From Prorocentrum cordatum (Eukaryota > Sar > Dinophyceae > Prorocentrales > Prorocentraceae): 64,000 nucleotides of DNA. Each line of letters starts with the position of its first letter. Position 1 is the first letter of the stretch. Below, piece after piece: positions 44,501 through 58,000 of the stretch. The DNA is taken from NCBI GenBank assembly GCA_963575745.1, contig CAUYUJ010020600.1, forward strand, positions 10,001-74,000, in the 5' to 3' direction. The notes under the pieces were generated by a model. It was not told the DNA's origin. It worked only from the letters and a program-made list of their open reading frames with translations, and did not search any database. A program made the translations under genes and the position numbers.

Positions 44501-47500
44501 TTGGGCGAGCCTGCCGCCGCTCGGGGTCGACGATTTGAGGAGAGCGATTGCGCGAGTTCCCCCGAAGACGGCGGTTGGCCGTTGTAAGATCAATCCTCGT
44601 GCGTTCCAGTACCTTCCTGAGGCTACGCTAGCCGGGCACTCGTCTGGCCGAGCAAGCGCTTAGTGAGCAGCTTGTCAGGCTGCCAATGCCCGACGGCGGC
44701 CACAGGCTAATCGCTATTCTAGAAACGATTCTGCGAGTCTTGGGACGCAGTCGGCGCACTGTGATTGATGAGTGGGAGGCGGGGAGTCGTGCTCGAGAGT
44801 TTGGGGGGTCTGGGAAGGGTAGAAGTGCGTCGGATTCAGCGTTCGAAGTGAACCTTTCGGCCGAGGTAGCCAGAGCCAGAGGCTGGCACTCGGTAGCCCT
44901 CTTGCTAGACATGATTAAACGCTACGAAATGATAAAACTCTCGGTCCTGTTTCAGATGTTTCGGCAGGTAGGTTTCCCGCTCCGCCTTGGGTGGATGGTC
45001 ATCCAGACTTAGATTGCCCCTTGGAGGATTGACGCGGTCGCATCACTTTCGGAGCCCCATCGTTTCTTTGCCAGGGATTGTAGCTGGATGCCCGGCTGCT
45101 ACCTCTATTACGATGGCAGTGCTGCTGAAACCAGTTAAGTTTGATTTGAAGAATTCCAGTCCAGGCCAGAACTTTAATTGACGATGTCTCTCTGCACTGC
45201 TCAGGTCCTGACCCTGGGCGAGGTGAGGTGGTGCTTGCTACGGGTCGGGAGTTGCGTCGTCTTGTGCGGCCGATTGGCCTTCTGCTGCTACCTAATACGT
45301 TTGGGGTTGTTGCCGCCAGCTTGGCCGCTTCCAAGCACGTGGCAATGTCGGCCAAGTTGATGGGAATGCAGGGCTATGATCACATGCGAAACCTTGATCA
45401 TGGTTTGTTTGGCAGGCGTGCTCTCCGAAAGGTGGGAGCCAAGAGGCGAGTGGCGCTGGTCAAGAGGAAGCAACGCATCCAGGTGCTCAAGAAGTCTGCG
45501 GGCACCAAGGTTGCTGGCTTGCGGCGCACAGGCCTCGTGCCCAGCGGAGGCCACGGGGCCTCGGTATCAGGAGTGACCACTGACACGCTCAGAACCCAGG
45601 GCCTTAGCTGGGAGCCTTATGGGGGCGGGCGGTGCTTCTCACGGCACTGGTTTCTTGCATGCCCACAAGGGCCCCAGCTTTGACCCCATCTTTGATGCTA
45701 CGATCCCGCTGGTGTCCTGGTATTGCCGCTGGGTATGGGATCGGAAAGCGCCCGATTCTGACATGCGAGTTGCCTGCTCGGCTGCTCGAGCTCGTTTGCG
45801 TGATCGCCCTCGCTGGGATCGCGTCCAGGGGCCTATTGGGGCGGTCATTACTCGTTGGGGCGAGTTGGGTGGGATTTGATTTCTCACCGTCAACTCAGGA
45901 CTGACCAGGGCGAAAATATTTGTCTGTTCACCGCTAGCCCCTGGGTTGTCAAGCTGCGTTTGCGCGAGGGCACCAGTCGCGCCCAAGTGCGGCAGATGTT
46001 GGAGGCGATTCCCGAGACCTGCGGCGATGAACATGTCTGTGGGGGGGGCGCGCTCCGATGAGGGATATTGGCTGTTCAGGACCCCCCTAGGCAAGCGGCC
46101 CTGAGAGGCCTGATCAGCGGGAAACTTTCGCCGCCCGCCAAGAAGCATCAGCATGGCTACGCGGCCAGTCCCCAGCGCGAATTTGGTTGCGATGCCCTCG
46201 GCACTTTCGGCCACCAGTGGCATGAGTGTAAACGAGCTTGGGAACCCAGTGATGACACAGCCGAGGCATCCCTGCTTCCAGACGACGTGATTGAGCATGT
46301 GAATTGGCTGCGGGACAAAGCAAAAGCCCCCCCCCCCCCCCCGACTTCGACACTTTGGAGTTGGCGCATGGTGTTCCCGTCCTCCCACTCAGCATTGCTT
46401 TTGCCCCAGCCAAGTATCCTCCCCAGTTTCTGGGGTGCCACGAACATGCCGTGGGGCTTTCAACTTCTTACCGTTCCTGGTCTTTCGAACGGTCTACCCG
46501 AGGCTTGCCGCTGCTGGTGGGCTGCGGTCGGGCTCAGTCCTGGGGGCTGACCCATTTGGGCGCGTTTTGGGCCCCTTTCAGGGGCCATCCAGACCGCCCC
46601 CAGGGCCTCAAGGTATGCGTTGCTGCAGGCGGTCCGCCTTGGCCCGAGTCGGGTCGAGCTTATCAGTGATCACCTCTCAGCGGTGCAAGAGGCATCGAGC
46701 TAGTCTGCCGAGCTAGCTACAGGTAGTCACAAGCACGCGGGCATTTGGCGTGATTTGTTTCAGTTGTGCCCAGCAGGAGCTCCGCCTAGTGAGAGGCCCC
46801 GAGTCCGCTGGACCCCTGCCCGCGGAGACCTAGACTCCCTCTTGTTTGGCGTGTGCGCTTCGAGCCTGGATGGAACCGTGGACACTGCGGTTTTCGATTA
46901 TCTGGGCAACATGTGGGCCGATTTCTTTGCAAAGCTGGGGGCGAAGCAGCATGCCATTGCTATCCTCGCCGCCGGCGTAGTTGAAGGATGCGAAAAAGAC
47001 GTCGGTTTCTGGGTCCGGTCGCTCAGTTTGTCGCGTCTCAGGCTGATTCCTCTTCCATGTCTGCGAGGCCCAGCCGTAATCCCTTGGCGGTGCCTCAGCT
47101 CTCCCTCCTATCTCACGACCTGGAGGTGGCGGAGAGCGGGGGGGTGAGGTGCACGGTGTGCCACTGCTCAGGCAAGACTTCGCTCTCTCGAGCAAAGCTT
47201 GAGCAGCCTGGCAATAAGTGTGAGTCCACGCCGCTCCACCTGTATCTCTCAGCTGCTAGAGCGGAGCGTCACAATGGCCTCTTCCCTAGGGCGCGAAGCG
47301 ATGCTGTCTAGAACGCCTGTCGTGAGCTGGGGCTCACTTACGATGGCCTGCACGTGCAGGCACTGGAAACTTTCGGGTATCGGGGCCATTGCGTGCAGGA
47401 CACAGTCAAGTTTTTGCTGTGCCACCGCCGCGGCGCCCGCGCCTCCATTGAGGCCCCAGTGTCGAGGGGCCTTCTGGCGGACTGCCGAGGCCATGCGGAA

Positions 47501-50500
47501 AGGGCCTCAGCGCAGTCCCGGCGCATTGAAGCTGCTCTAGCGGGTCGCGAGGTCCGCTGGGTGGCGCAGGCCATGGTGGTAGGCAGCGGCTGGCGCCGTC
47601 GGGCTGCTTGCCACCGCGGCCTGCGCCTTAGTGGCCCTCGGCCTGCGCGGAGGGCCGCGGGGCCGTGGCGGCGGGAATCCCGCGCCCTCCACCATTTCCC
47701 TCGCCCGCCAGCCCTCATCCGAATCGGATGTTGCGCCTCGGCCTGATCCCTGATCCCCCTCCTCCTCCGTAACAATGTTGGCTCAAGTTCAACCGCTCGG
47801 CTCTGGTAGTTGAGCTTGTCTGTAGCCGGAGGGCCTTCCTTGCTCGAGGTCCGTCAGTTCAGCTTTTCGATCTTCGGGTGAGCTTCAGGCCTCGCGAGTT
47901 TGGGCCGCGCTCTTTTCTCATGTGCCATGATCTCTGCCGCTGCTGCGCCTGCCGACTCCGACCTCGCGCGCGCCCTGCAGATCCTCGACGGCGCCCCCAC
48001 GTTGCCGCCGCAGGCCATTGGCGCCGGCAGGGTGGCAAGGGCGCCAGATCTGCAGGGATGAGTCCGACGCCGTGCGGGCCTCGCTCACCGAGGCCGTGCG
48101 TTCCGCAGTCGGCCAGACGGCGGCCAGCAACCACGACGCCCTCCTGGTCGCCATCGACGGCTTCAGGGCGCAGGTCACCGCCCAGTCCACCTCCATAGAC
48201 CAGCAGCTGCAGGCGGCCATCCGCCCGCAGGTCGGCGATCCCTCACGCCGTCCCCAGGCCCAGTTGGACGCTCACACCGCTTCCATCCGCGAGCAGGGCT
48301 CTCGCCTCGACGCGCGCGATGCTGAGTTTGGGCGCATGCGGGCTCAGCTTGATGAATTTCGCAAGCTTCTGGCTGTTGCTGAGCAGCGGCGTGCGGCTCC
48401 TGTGGCTGCCCCAGACGGTTCCGACCGTGACCTTGATGCCTCCATCTTGGCCGCTGTGGCCCAGCGGGCAACGACGCTCGTCTCTGGGCTCACCTTCACG
48501 TCTGACGAGCACGAGATCGAGGCGCGGGGCCAGGTCCCCACTAGGTGCCTCGTGGTGCAGTTCGCTGGCATGGGCGGCCCAGCGGCGAGGAAGGTGATCC
48601 GTGCCCTCTCTGGCCTCAAGCAGGGCGGCTCCTGGCGCGAGTCCACAGTCGCTCTCCCTGGCTCCGACGTGGACGCCCGCTTGCACTTCGGCCCCGACAC
48701 GTCGCCCAAGCAGATCAAGACGCAACTCGCTTTGCGCCGCTGTCGCGCGGCCATCGCCGAGGGCATCCTTGCCCATCACATGTTGCGCAGCCACCGCCGG
48801 AGGGGCATCCTCTCCATTGGCTGGGACAATGTGCTGCGGGTGGAGCGGGCCCTGGCGGATTATCCTCCTGCTCTCTTCTGGGACTCCGATCGCCCGTCGA
48901 AGCACGGGCTCTCCAAGGACGCCATGGTGCGCGCGACCGCCCCCATCGCGGCAGCCCAGGAGCCCGTCAATCGGCGCCCTTGACGCCGCGCAATATTCGA
49001 GCGTTCGCGCCCCCCCTCAAACCTTGCGGCCTCTCCGCTACGACGTTGCACCCGGAACTGCCGAGCTCTTCTGCTTCAAGCTGCGGGTGGGAGGCCCAGC
49101 TCGAAAAAGCAGTACTTGTCTCGACTCGCCCCTGGCTGCGCCGTGGCATATCTTCAAGAAGTTCACCGCGTCGAAGCTCAGCTTCGTCGATGCGTGGCTG
49201 TTACCCCTCCTGGCGCGCAGGTCTACACGAGTTCTTGCGGCGATGGCCGCGCGGATCGCAGTCGCGGCGGCGCGGCCATCCCCCTCCCCCGGCTTGCCCA
49301 GGCAGCGGGAGATCCATCCGGAGGAGGAGCAGAAGGAGGCGGAGGAGCAGGAGGAGCAGGAGGAGGAGGAGGAGGAGGAGCTTGTTCAGATCTAGCAGGT
49401 GGCTCCTGTGCATGGGCGTGTCGTTCTTCTTCGGGGGCCTGCGGGCTCGCGGGCCGCCCTGCGTCGCGAGCGCGCGCGGCCACGACTGGACGGTTGCCGA
49501 GGTGCGCTCCGCTACGGCTGCGATCAACGCGGAGCTGGCCGCGGCTACCGCCGCACCCTGCGACCACCTCGCGGTCGCCAATGGGGACTTCATGTTCTCG
49601 TGCGAGGAGGCGCTCGTCGCGGGCGCACCCGCGGCCGGGGCCTCTCACGCCGCACGCCGTCGCCCTGGTCGCGCTTCATTGCGGGGGCAGGTGCTGATCA
49701 AGATTGCGGAGATCCTGGGCAGCGGGGCGACGCACTACGGGCGCGCCCCTGGTTGGGCTGCCGCCGTCGATCGGGTCTCCGTCTCCTTGCAGCGTTGGCA
49801 GATCTGCCAGCTGCGCGCGCGCTCGGCGACGGCGGGGGTGGCCGCCGAGGTGTCCGGCTATCTCAGACCACGTCGCGGTCGCCGTCTCATCTACTTCTCG
49901 TGCAACTCGTCCTCCTGCTCAGCGATTGGCGCCGAAAGCTGTTTGACAGGATCCCCCGTTTCGCGCTCGCCTTCGCGGCCTGGTCGGATCGGTGGATCGG
50001 CAGGGCGCGCCGCCCCCCATTCGTCTGGAGCGGCACAGAGAATTACTGCGAATCGCGGGGGCGGAATCCAGAGGTCCTGCGCGAGGCCTCCGCGGCTCTC
50101 GACTCCGAGTCGGCACGGCTGCGGTCTCCAATTGGGAAGCATATCTGTCTGACATCTCTTCGTCGTCCTGGTGGCGCCAAGGCTGCTGGCCCGCGCGATC
50201 GCCCGGGCGCCCCTGCCGCGCGCTGCCGCCCTGCCTTCTCTCGCAAGCCGCGGGGCAAGGAGGTTGCGCCCTCATGCGTTCCCCAATGGCTGCCGCCAAT
50301 CGCCGACGCGCATCCCCCACCCCCCGCCATGCACGCGCCGAGGAAACCGAATCGCTCCGCCCGCGATTCAGCGCCCAGGGTGGACGGCTGACCGCGCGCC
50401 GCACGGTCTGCCGACAAGTTCGGCGCGACGGTCTTGATGGACGCTCTGGGCCGGGTGCGTTCGTGGCGGGCGCTCTCTCGCGATGCGCCGACGACGCTGC

Positions 50501-52015
50501 GGGCGTTCCTTCCGCCGTCTCTGACCAGGGGCGGGCCCAGGGAGAGTGCGCGCCCGTTCTGCCGACAAGGTCAGAGTGCCGGGGTTGCGCAGCACTGACA
50601 GCAAGTTTCTGTCGTCGGCGACGAATCGCGCCACCCCCCCCGCGCTGTAGGTTGTCGCCCCCCTGTGCTGGCAGGGATTCGTGCCTCGACATATCTTGGA
50701 GCTCGACAGCTATCGCCGACGCCGCCGCTCTCTCGGGACTTGCCCCTCCTGGCCCCCCCTGGACGTCGGCAGGGCTTTCCCGCCCCTGAATCAGGAGTTC
50801 GTGATTTTCATCCTTCAGCACCTCGGTGTCCCTGAGGCCTTTTACGCGTCTGTGAGCTTCCTGCGCGCCGCGATTGGGGGCGTCGCCTCGTCGGGCGGGG
50901 GGCGCCTCGATCTTCTGGGCTCGCAGTGGCATTATTCAGGGCCGGGGGCTCTCGGGGTCTTTATGCCATCGCGTCGGCCGCCTTCTCGCGGGATCTCGCG
51001 CACTGCGTCGAGCGCCTCCGACGAGGCCTCGCGCGGGCCTGCGCCGACGACATTGGCGGAGCCATCGCGCGCGTCTCCGACCTCCTTGCCAGCTCGAGCC
51101 TCAAGGCCACCAAGTGCCTCGCGGTTCCTCTCTCTGGGTCCTACAGCGCCGCTCTCGCTATGGACGCCTCGACTGCAATCGTTGGTCTGGTTCCCGAATG
51201 GGCCTCTTTGGGGGCAGCTGCCGAGTTGCTCTACTTTGGCATTCGGATGGGCCCTGGTGCCACGGCGTCCAGATGTTGGGCCGATCCCGTGGCCGTCCTC
51301 TTTCTCGCGGCGGCTCGAGCTATCGGCCGCGGCACGACGCCCCCGAGCGTCTCGGTGCATATTTATTTCACGCGCGCTGTCTCCACAGAATCATACGAAG
51401 CGCAGTTTCGGCAGCCACCCTCGGACATGCGGCGACTGGGCCCCCCCGTCCTCGCTCAAGTGTTTCGCATTGTGCTGAGCGCGTTCTCTCTGGCGGCGCG
51501 GTCTCTTCCCGGGCTTCGGGGTGGACCTCGCATTGTCCGATGGGATCTAGCGTGCATGGCGGCGCTCCGCGCGGGTCACCTTCCCCGAGCACGCGGTGGT
51601 GTTGGAGCGCCCGCGCTGTTTTGTCGCTGACCCCTCCGACTGGCGCACGCTTGACACGTTGGCCTCAAACTGCCCCAACTTCTGGAAGTCCGAGGCCCTC
51701 GTTGAGACTCCTGCTGCTGCTGCTGCCGACGGGGCCGGCGATCCGCTGCTCGGCGTGGCCTCGGAGGCTGCGCGGCGCTAGCTCGCCAGCGCCTTCCTTC
51801 TGAGCCTTCACAGAGGACTCCTGTCGAAGGACGCCAGAGCGCGAGGGTTTCTGAGAAGAGTCCCTCCGCCTTCGGAGAAGGCCCGCTCCTTCTCCTCCTC
51901 CTCCTCGTCCTGATCATCCTCCTCCTCCTCCTCCTCCTCCTCCTCCGCCTCCTCCCCCTCGTGATCCTCCTCCTCTCTCCCTCCTCCTCCTCCTCCTCCT
52001 CCTCCTCCTCCTCCT

Positions 52016-52051
<36 letters not shown>

Positions 52052-55000
52052 ACTCTTTTCCCTCCTCCTCCTCCTCCTCCTCCTCCTCCTCCTCCTGCTC
52101 CTCCTCCTGCTCCTACTCCTTTTCCTCCTCCTCCTCCTCCTCGTCCTCCTCCTCTCGTCCTCCTCCCCCTCCTCCTTCTCCTCCTCCTCCTCCTCCTCGT
52201 CCTCCTCCACCTTCTCGTCAACATTTGCAAGAGTTTCACAGATTGAGGGCGACCCGTTTTCAAAATGTGTTTCTCGCTTCAGCGCCGCGCACATACGTTT
52301 GAAAGATTCTCAAGTTGTTCGCTGTTCGCAGATTGAGGGCGACCCGTTTTCAAAATGTGGTTGTCGCCGTAGCGCCGCGCACATTATTTCTGAGAGTTTG
52401 CAAAAGTTTCACGGGTTGAGGGGGACCCGTTTTCAAAATGTGGCTCTCGCCGGGCACATTCATGTTTAACAGGTGCTAGAAGTTCACGGGTTGAGGGTTG
52501 CTCCTTTTCCAAAATGTGGTTCATGCCTTAGCGCCGCGCACATTTGCTTATAAAACTTGCAAGAGTGTCACGGCATTCCTGGATCAAAGTACCAGAAATT
52601 GCGTATTGGAAGGATTCTGGATTTTCTGGGCGCGACAGTTACGTTGATTCGCGGTGTTGAAGTTCCAAGAGTGGCGTTCTGGCGCGTTTCGGGATCGTCA
52701 AACGCAACAGTCAGGTTCACCCATGGCCCCATGGCGTTGGATTCCCGAGAACAATGTTTTGGCATGCTTCAGGGTCTTCAAACGGTTGTCTTCCAACGAA
52801 GCAGTTTTCCAAATGGAAATGAACCGTTGTAGGGGCCTGCGTAGAGGGAGCTGGGAGGGGGGGGGGATCCAACATCGCTCATGGTTGTTGGGTTTTCACT
52901 GGCCCTCCTCCTCCTCCTCCTCCTCCTGCCCCTTCTCCTCCTCCTCCTCCTCCTCCCCCTTCTCCTCCTCTTCCTCCTCCTACTCCTCCTCCTTGCTCCT
53001 TCTCCTCCTCGCTCGTCGCTCCTCCTCCTCCTCCTCCTCCTCCTCCTCTCCTCCTCCTCCCTCCTACTCCTCCTCCTCTCCTCCTCCTCCTCCTCCTCCT
53101 CCTCCTCCTCCTCCTTCTCCCCTCCTCCCCCTCCTCCTCCTACTCCCTCTCCTCTCCTCCTCCTCCTCCTCCTCCTCCTCCTCCTCCTCCTCCTCCTCCT
53201 TCTCGTTCCTGCTCCTCCTCCTGCTCCTCCTCGCCGCCGAGAGAGGTGGTCCGCAACCCGGAGCGCTTCCGGAAGGTCGGGGCGACGCCCCCCAAGGGCG
53301 TCCTCTTCTGCGGGGAGCCCGGCACGGGCAAGACGTACGCCGCCCGCGCGGTGGCCTCGGCGGCCGGGGTGCCTTTCCTGGCCGTCTCTGGCAGCCGGGG
53401 GCAGCGACAGACCCAGACCCCCTCGGGTCATGAAGAAATCACGACAGGATGTATTGCCCCTCGTTCTTCGCTCCTCCTCCTCCTCCTCCTCCTCCTCCTC
53501 CTTCTCCTCATCCTGCTCCTCCTCCTCCTCCTCCTCCTCCCTCCTCCTCCTCCTCCTCCTCCTCTCCCTCCTCCTCCTCCCTGTTCCTCCTCCTCCTCCT
53601 CCTCCTCTCCTCTCCTCCTCCTCCTCCTCCTCCTCCTCCTCCCCTCCTCCTCCTCCCTCTCCTCCTCCTCCTCCTCCTCGTCCCTGCTCCTGCTCCTCCT
53701 CCTTCTCCTCCTCCTCCTCCTCCTCCTCCTCCTCCTCCATTCTTGTTCCTGACAACTAATTTCTCCCTGTCGCACCCCGAGGCCAGATTTTAGGGTGGGC
53801 TGGGCGTTTCGCCTGAGACTTCCTCACTATCTCTTACCCTGAAGCTTAAAAAGTGGCAAGAGTTGCACAGATGGATGGCGGGTGGTTTTCAAAATGTGCC
53901 TCTCGCCAGAGCGCGACGCACACTCGGTTTAAAAAAAATGCAAGAGCTTCACGGATTGAGGGCGGGTCGTTTTCAACATGTGTTTCTCGCCTTAGCGCGG
54001 CGCACATTCGTTTTAAAGACTTACAAAAGTTTCACGAATTGAGGGCGGGTGGTTTTCAAATTGTGGCTCTCGCCTTAGCGTGGCGCACATTCGTGTAAAA
54101 AATGCTAAAGTTGAATGAATTGAGGGCGAGTGGTTTTCAACATGTCACTCCCGCCTTAGCGCAGCGCACAGTCGTTTTAAATATGTGCGAAAGCTTCACG
54201 GATTGAGGGCGGTTCCTTTTTCAAAATGTGGTTCTCGCTTGAGCGCGGGGCATTTTGGTTTTAAAGATGCACATTCGTTCCAACAATTTGCAACAACAAA
54301 AAAATCACGGATCGAGGGCGGGTGGTTTTCATTATGTGGTTCTCGCCTCAGCGCGGCGCACATTCGGCTTAAAGATTTGGCAAAAGCTTCGCGGGTTGAG
54401 GACGCGTGGTTTTCAAAATGTGGTTCTCATTATAGCGCGGCGCACATTCTCTTTAAACATCTGCAAAAGTTTCATGGATTGAGGGCGGCTCATTTTCAAA
54501 ATATGGTTCTCGCTTTAGCGCGGCGCACATTTGTTTCAAATTTTGCAAGAGTTCCACGGACTCCCATCATCAACGTACCAGACATGGTGTTTGGAAGGAT
54601 TCAGGATTTTGTGGGCGCAACAGTTACGTTGATTCTCTGTGTTGAAGTCCTACGAATGGCGTTCTGGCACGACTCAGGATCGTTAAGACGCCACAGTCAG
54701 GTTGATCCGTGGCGTTGGAATCCCAAGAACAATGTTTTGGCATGCTTCGGGGTCTTCAAACGGGCGTCTTCCAACGAGGCAATTCCATCAACGGAAATGA
54801 ACCGTTGTAGGGGACTATGAAGAGGGAGCTTGGAAGGAGATGTTACTCCAACATCGTTGATGACTCTTGGGTTTACACTGGTCCTCCTCCTCCTCCTTCT
54901 CCTCCTCCTCCTCCTTATCCGCCCTATCCTACCTATGGTTGTGATGGTGGAAAATCGCCCATCACCCAGACCTCCTCGGGCCATGAAAAAATCACGACGG

Positions 55001-58000
55001 AAGGTTTCTCACTATTTTCGGCATCCGGGGGCCCTTGCCGGGCCCTGGGAGCGTCAAACAACGGCTCAGGATGAGAAGCTGGTCCCGGGGAGCGGGTCCA
55101 GACATTTGGGGGTCGACGTCATGAAACAATCATGACGACGGGGGTCCGAGGATCGTGGGGGACAGGCATACAGTCGGGCCGAGGTGCACAGTGGGGGCGC
55201 GCGTCAAGAAACCATCTGGGGCGTTCCAGAAAATAGCCTTGCCTTCGAGGGTCGGAGGGGTTGTCATCTCTTCCGCCGCGGAGGGAGGCGGAAGGCCGGC
55301 GGAAGTAAAACGAGGCCGCCTCCGCCAGCGGAAGCTGGCGGAAGGGCGGCGAAAGGGGGCGGGAATAGAAGCGGAAGTAAAACATGCGCCCCCAAGAGAT
55401 GAAAACATGTTGGGGTTCAGGGTTTCCGGAGTCGGCCATATGCTGTTCGTCAGGGATCTTGGGTTCCTTCGTTCCGCGAGTTGCGCGGTAACTTCCCACA
55501 GCCGTTGAAGAAGCTGCTGCGTTCTGGGTGCTCTGGGTTTCCCCTCAGGTGCACCTCGCGCGCGGCTTTTCAGAAGTGGGTTTCTTGCGGCCGCGCCCGC
55601 ACTTTAGGCACAAGGGGGGATGTCGGACGGGGCTTGGACGAGAACGAATCCGTTTCAGAGCGTTCCGGGACGCTCCCAGAGCGCTCCAGAGCGCTCTGAG
55701 AGGGCCGCGGCGCCCGAGACATCCTCGAGGACCGCTGGATTCCAGAGGTTCTCGAGTTCTTCTCACCCGATTTGATCCTCGTCCTGGCTTCGTCTTACGA
55801 CGCATCGACCCCCAATCGTCTACTCATCGCCGACAGGGCCCGATAACTCCACCCCGCCTAATAACGCTGTGATGTATTATCGGGCGACTATCGCCGATCT
55901 ATCGGAGATGTCTCGCCGATTCCAGGTCGATGTTTTGCCCCCTATGCCAGTCCCCCAAATCGTTGCTTCTCAGGCAGCGACTTCCGGCAGTCGCCCTTCT
56001 CTGGAGTTGGGACGTCCATGACCCTCAGGACGCGAGGAGAAACAACATAGTATGTGGTTTGCACGTGAATGTTCGGAGCTCCGCGCAGATCTCTCGGATT
56101 TGCGCAGGAACCCCGTGGCGACGCCTCCAGCGCCGCCCCTGGCGCGCTCCACGCGGCCGAGGGGAGGGGTCCAGGGCGGATCCAAGACATCTCCGCGGAG
56201 CTCCGAAAGCTGATGTTCATGCTGTGTCCTTCTCCTCCTTGTGAGGATGTTCGACGAGGCCAGGAAGCGGGCCCCGTGCATCATCTTCGTCGACGAGATC
56301 GACTCCCTGGGCGTGGCCCGTAGGCAGGGCCCGACGGCCTTCCAGGACGCGGGGGAGATGGGCGGCTCCGTCACCCGCGACCAGGACTCCAACCTCAACG
56401 CCTTGCTGGCGAAGATGGACGGCTTCCAGCCGTCGTCGGGCGTGCTGTTCCTCGCCGCCACGAATCGCCCCGAGGTGCTGGACGAGGCGCTGCTCCGCAC
56501 GGGCCGGTTCTCGAGAAGAAGAGATGCACGCAGCTTTTTCGCGACCGAGTCTTGGGCCAAAATGGTCTCGGAAGCTCTTTGGGGGTGCTCTTGGGGCATT
56601 GTTGGGGCCCTGCTGACATCTTGAAGGCTGTTGGATCCTTCGGGGCCCTTCTGGGATCGCTTTGGGGCGTGTGCGAAGTTCCTCCGAGGGGTCGGGGAGC
56701 CTCCTGGGGCTTTGTCGGGGTGCTCGGGGCGATGAGTTGACGGCATGCCGGGCCTGATCAATTGCGTCCGCTTCGTCCTCCTGACTCCCTGCAAAAGTGA
56801 CCGAGCGCGGTCCACTACTCGCAAAGTGCCTACTCGCAAACGTCCGAGAACACACATGTTCGCCTGGATGTAGTGGACCGTAATTCCCCGCGGCGAATCA
56901 AGGCCATTTGCGAGCAGCTACTCCTGCGAATCGTGGAACGCGTTCGTCTAAAATGGACCCTTCCTGCCTCCTCCCCCTCCCCTCTGCCCCCAGTGCGTGG
57001 GAGCTCCGCGCGGGGATTCCTTGCATGGGCGTGTGGCCCCCCTGGCGACGCCTCCGGCGACGCCCCTGGGCGCGTGGAGCGCGCCAGGGAGGGGAGTCCA
57101 GCGCCGATGCAAGAGATCCGCGCGGAGCCCCGAAAATGTGCCTACCCATCGGTCGTTGAGAGTAGGAAGCTGTGGATTCCCAGATTCCGATCTACTTTGA
57201 GCGCCTTCTTACATCAACGATCGAGTAACTGGTTTCCCCTCTTCCGTCCTCTTCAGGGGGCGGGCGGACACCCGATCTGCTTTCAACGCCTTCCTACTTC
57301 ACGTTTCTACCTACTGCTTCCGACCGATGGGTACAGACGGCCCGGATTAGTAGGTCCACCCTGCCAGATTAAGGGTACCCTCGTGTCCTGTGTCTTGCGA
57401 CCCATGCCTCCTGCATTTCTGTGGCAACGTGGCCCCCGGAAGGCTCGCGTGTCCGACTGCACTGCTTCCGACCGATGGGTATGCCGTTTTTTCCCCTCGT
57501 GCAGGTTCGACCAGCGCGTGGAGTTCAAGCTCCCCGACGCGGCGGGCCGCGCGGAGATCCTGGAGGCCGCCGCGCGGGCGCTGGTCTTCGAGCAGCCCCC
57601 CGACTTCGAGGCGCTGGCGGCACAGACACCGGCGTTCTCCCCCGCGGACCTGCAGGGGGTCCTGAACAGCGCGGCGACCAGGGGCAACCTTTCCAGAACC
57701 CCTCGAGTCATGAGAAAATCACGACGGGAGGTTTCTCGCTATTTTCTCCCTCTGGAGGCCCTCGCATGGCCTCGGGACTGTCAAAAAACAGCTCAGGATG
57801 GGAAACCGGTCCTGAGGGATGAGTCCAGACCTCAGGGGGTCGACGTCATGAAAAAATCAGGAGCAACGTGAGGGGGGGGGAGATAGATAGGTTCAGGGGG
57901 GATGCATCGATCCCAAGTCGCCCACTCCTCCCTGATATAGGCGCTGCCTGGAGCCCATCCGCCGATCCATCGGCTTTGAGTCGCCGCTTCTGGGTCGATG

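Larger units (their letters stand above)
41623..47765 (+). mobile_element. LINE-B, non-LTR retrotransposon, inactivated
   Basis: Headed by a DinoSL relic, then ORF1 (to 42932), ORF2 (42988 to about 47750) with endonuclease, reverse transcriptase and RNase H, then a short end at a TCC run. It differs enough from LINE-A to be a separate family. Many stops and frame changes. Confidence 0.85.
47766..51790 (+). mobile_element. LINE-C, non-LTR retrotransposon, inactivated
   Basis: Begins with a diverged SL relic immediately after LINE-B. ORF1 (47927-48983), then ORF2 (about 48985-51781) with endonuclease and reverse transcriptase; no RNase H recognised. Ends shortly before a TCC tract. Confidence 0.78.
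41322..53245 (+). other. 11.9-kb intron holding two LINEs
   Basis: Runs from GTCCAG to GAG|G. Contains TCC tracts, LINE-B, LINE-C and a minisatellite. Identified because the exons on either side together give a continuous FtsH AAA N-terminus. A TCC-rich tract ends just before the acceptor. Confidence 0.78.
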
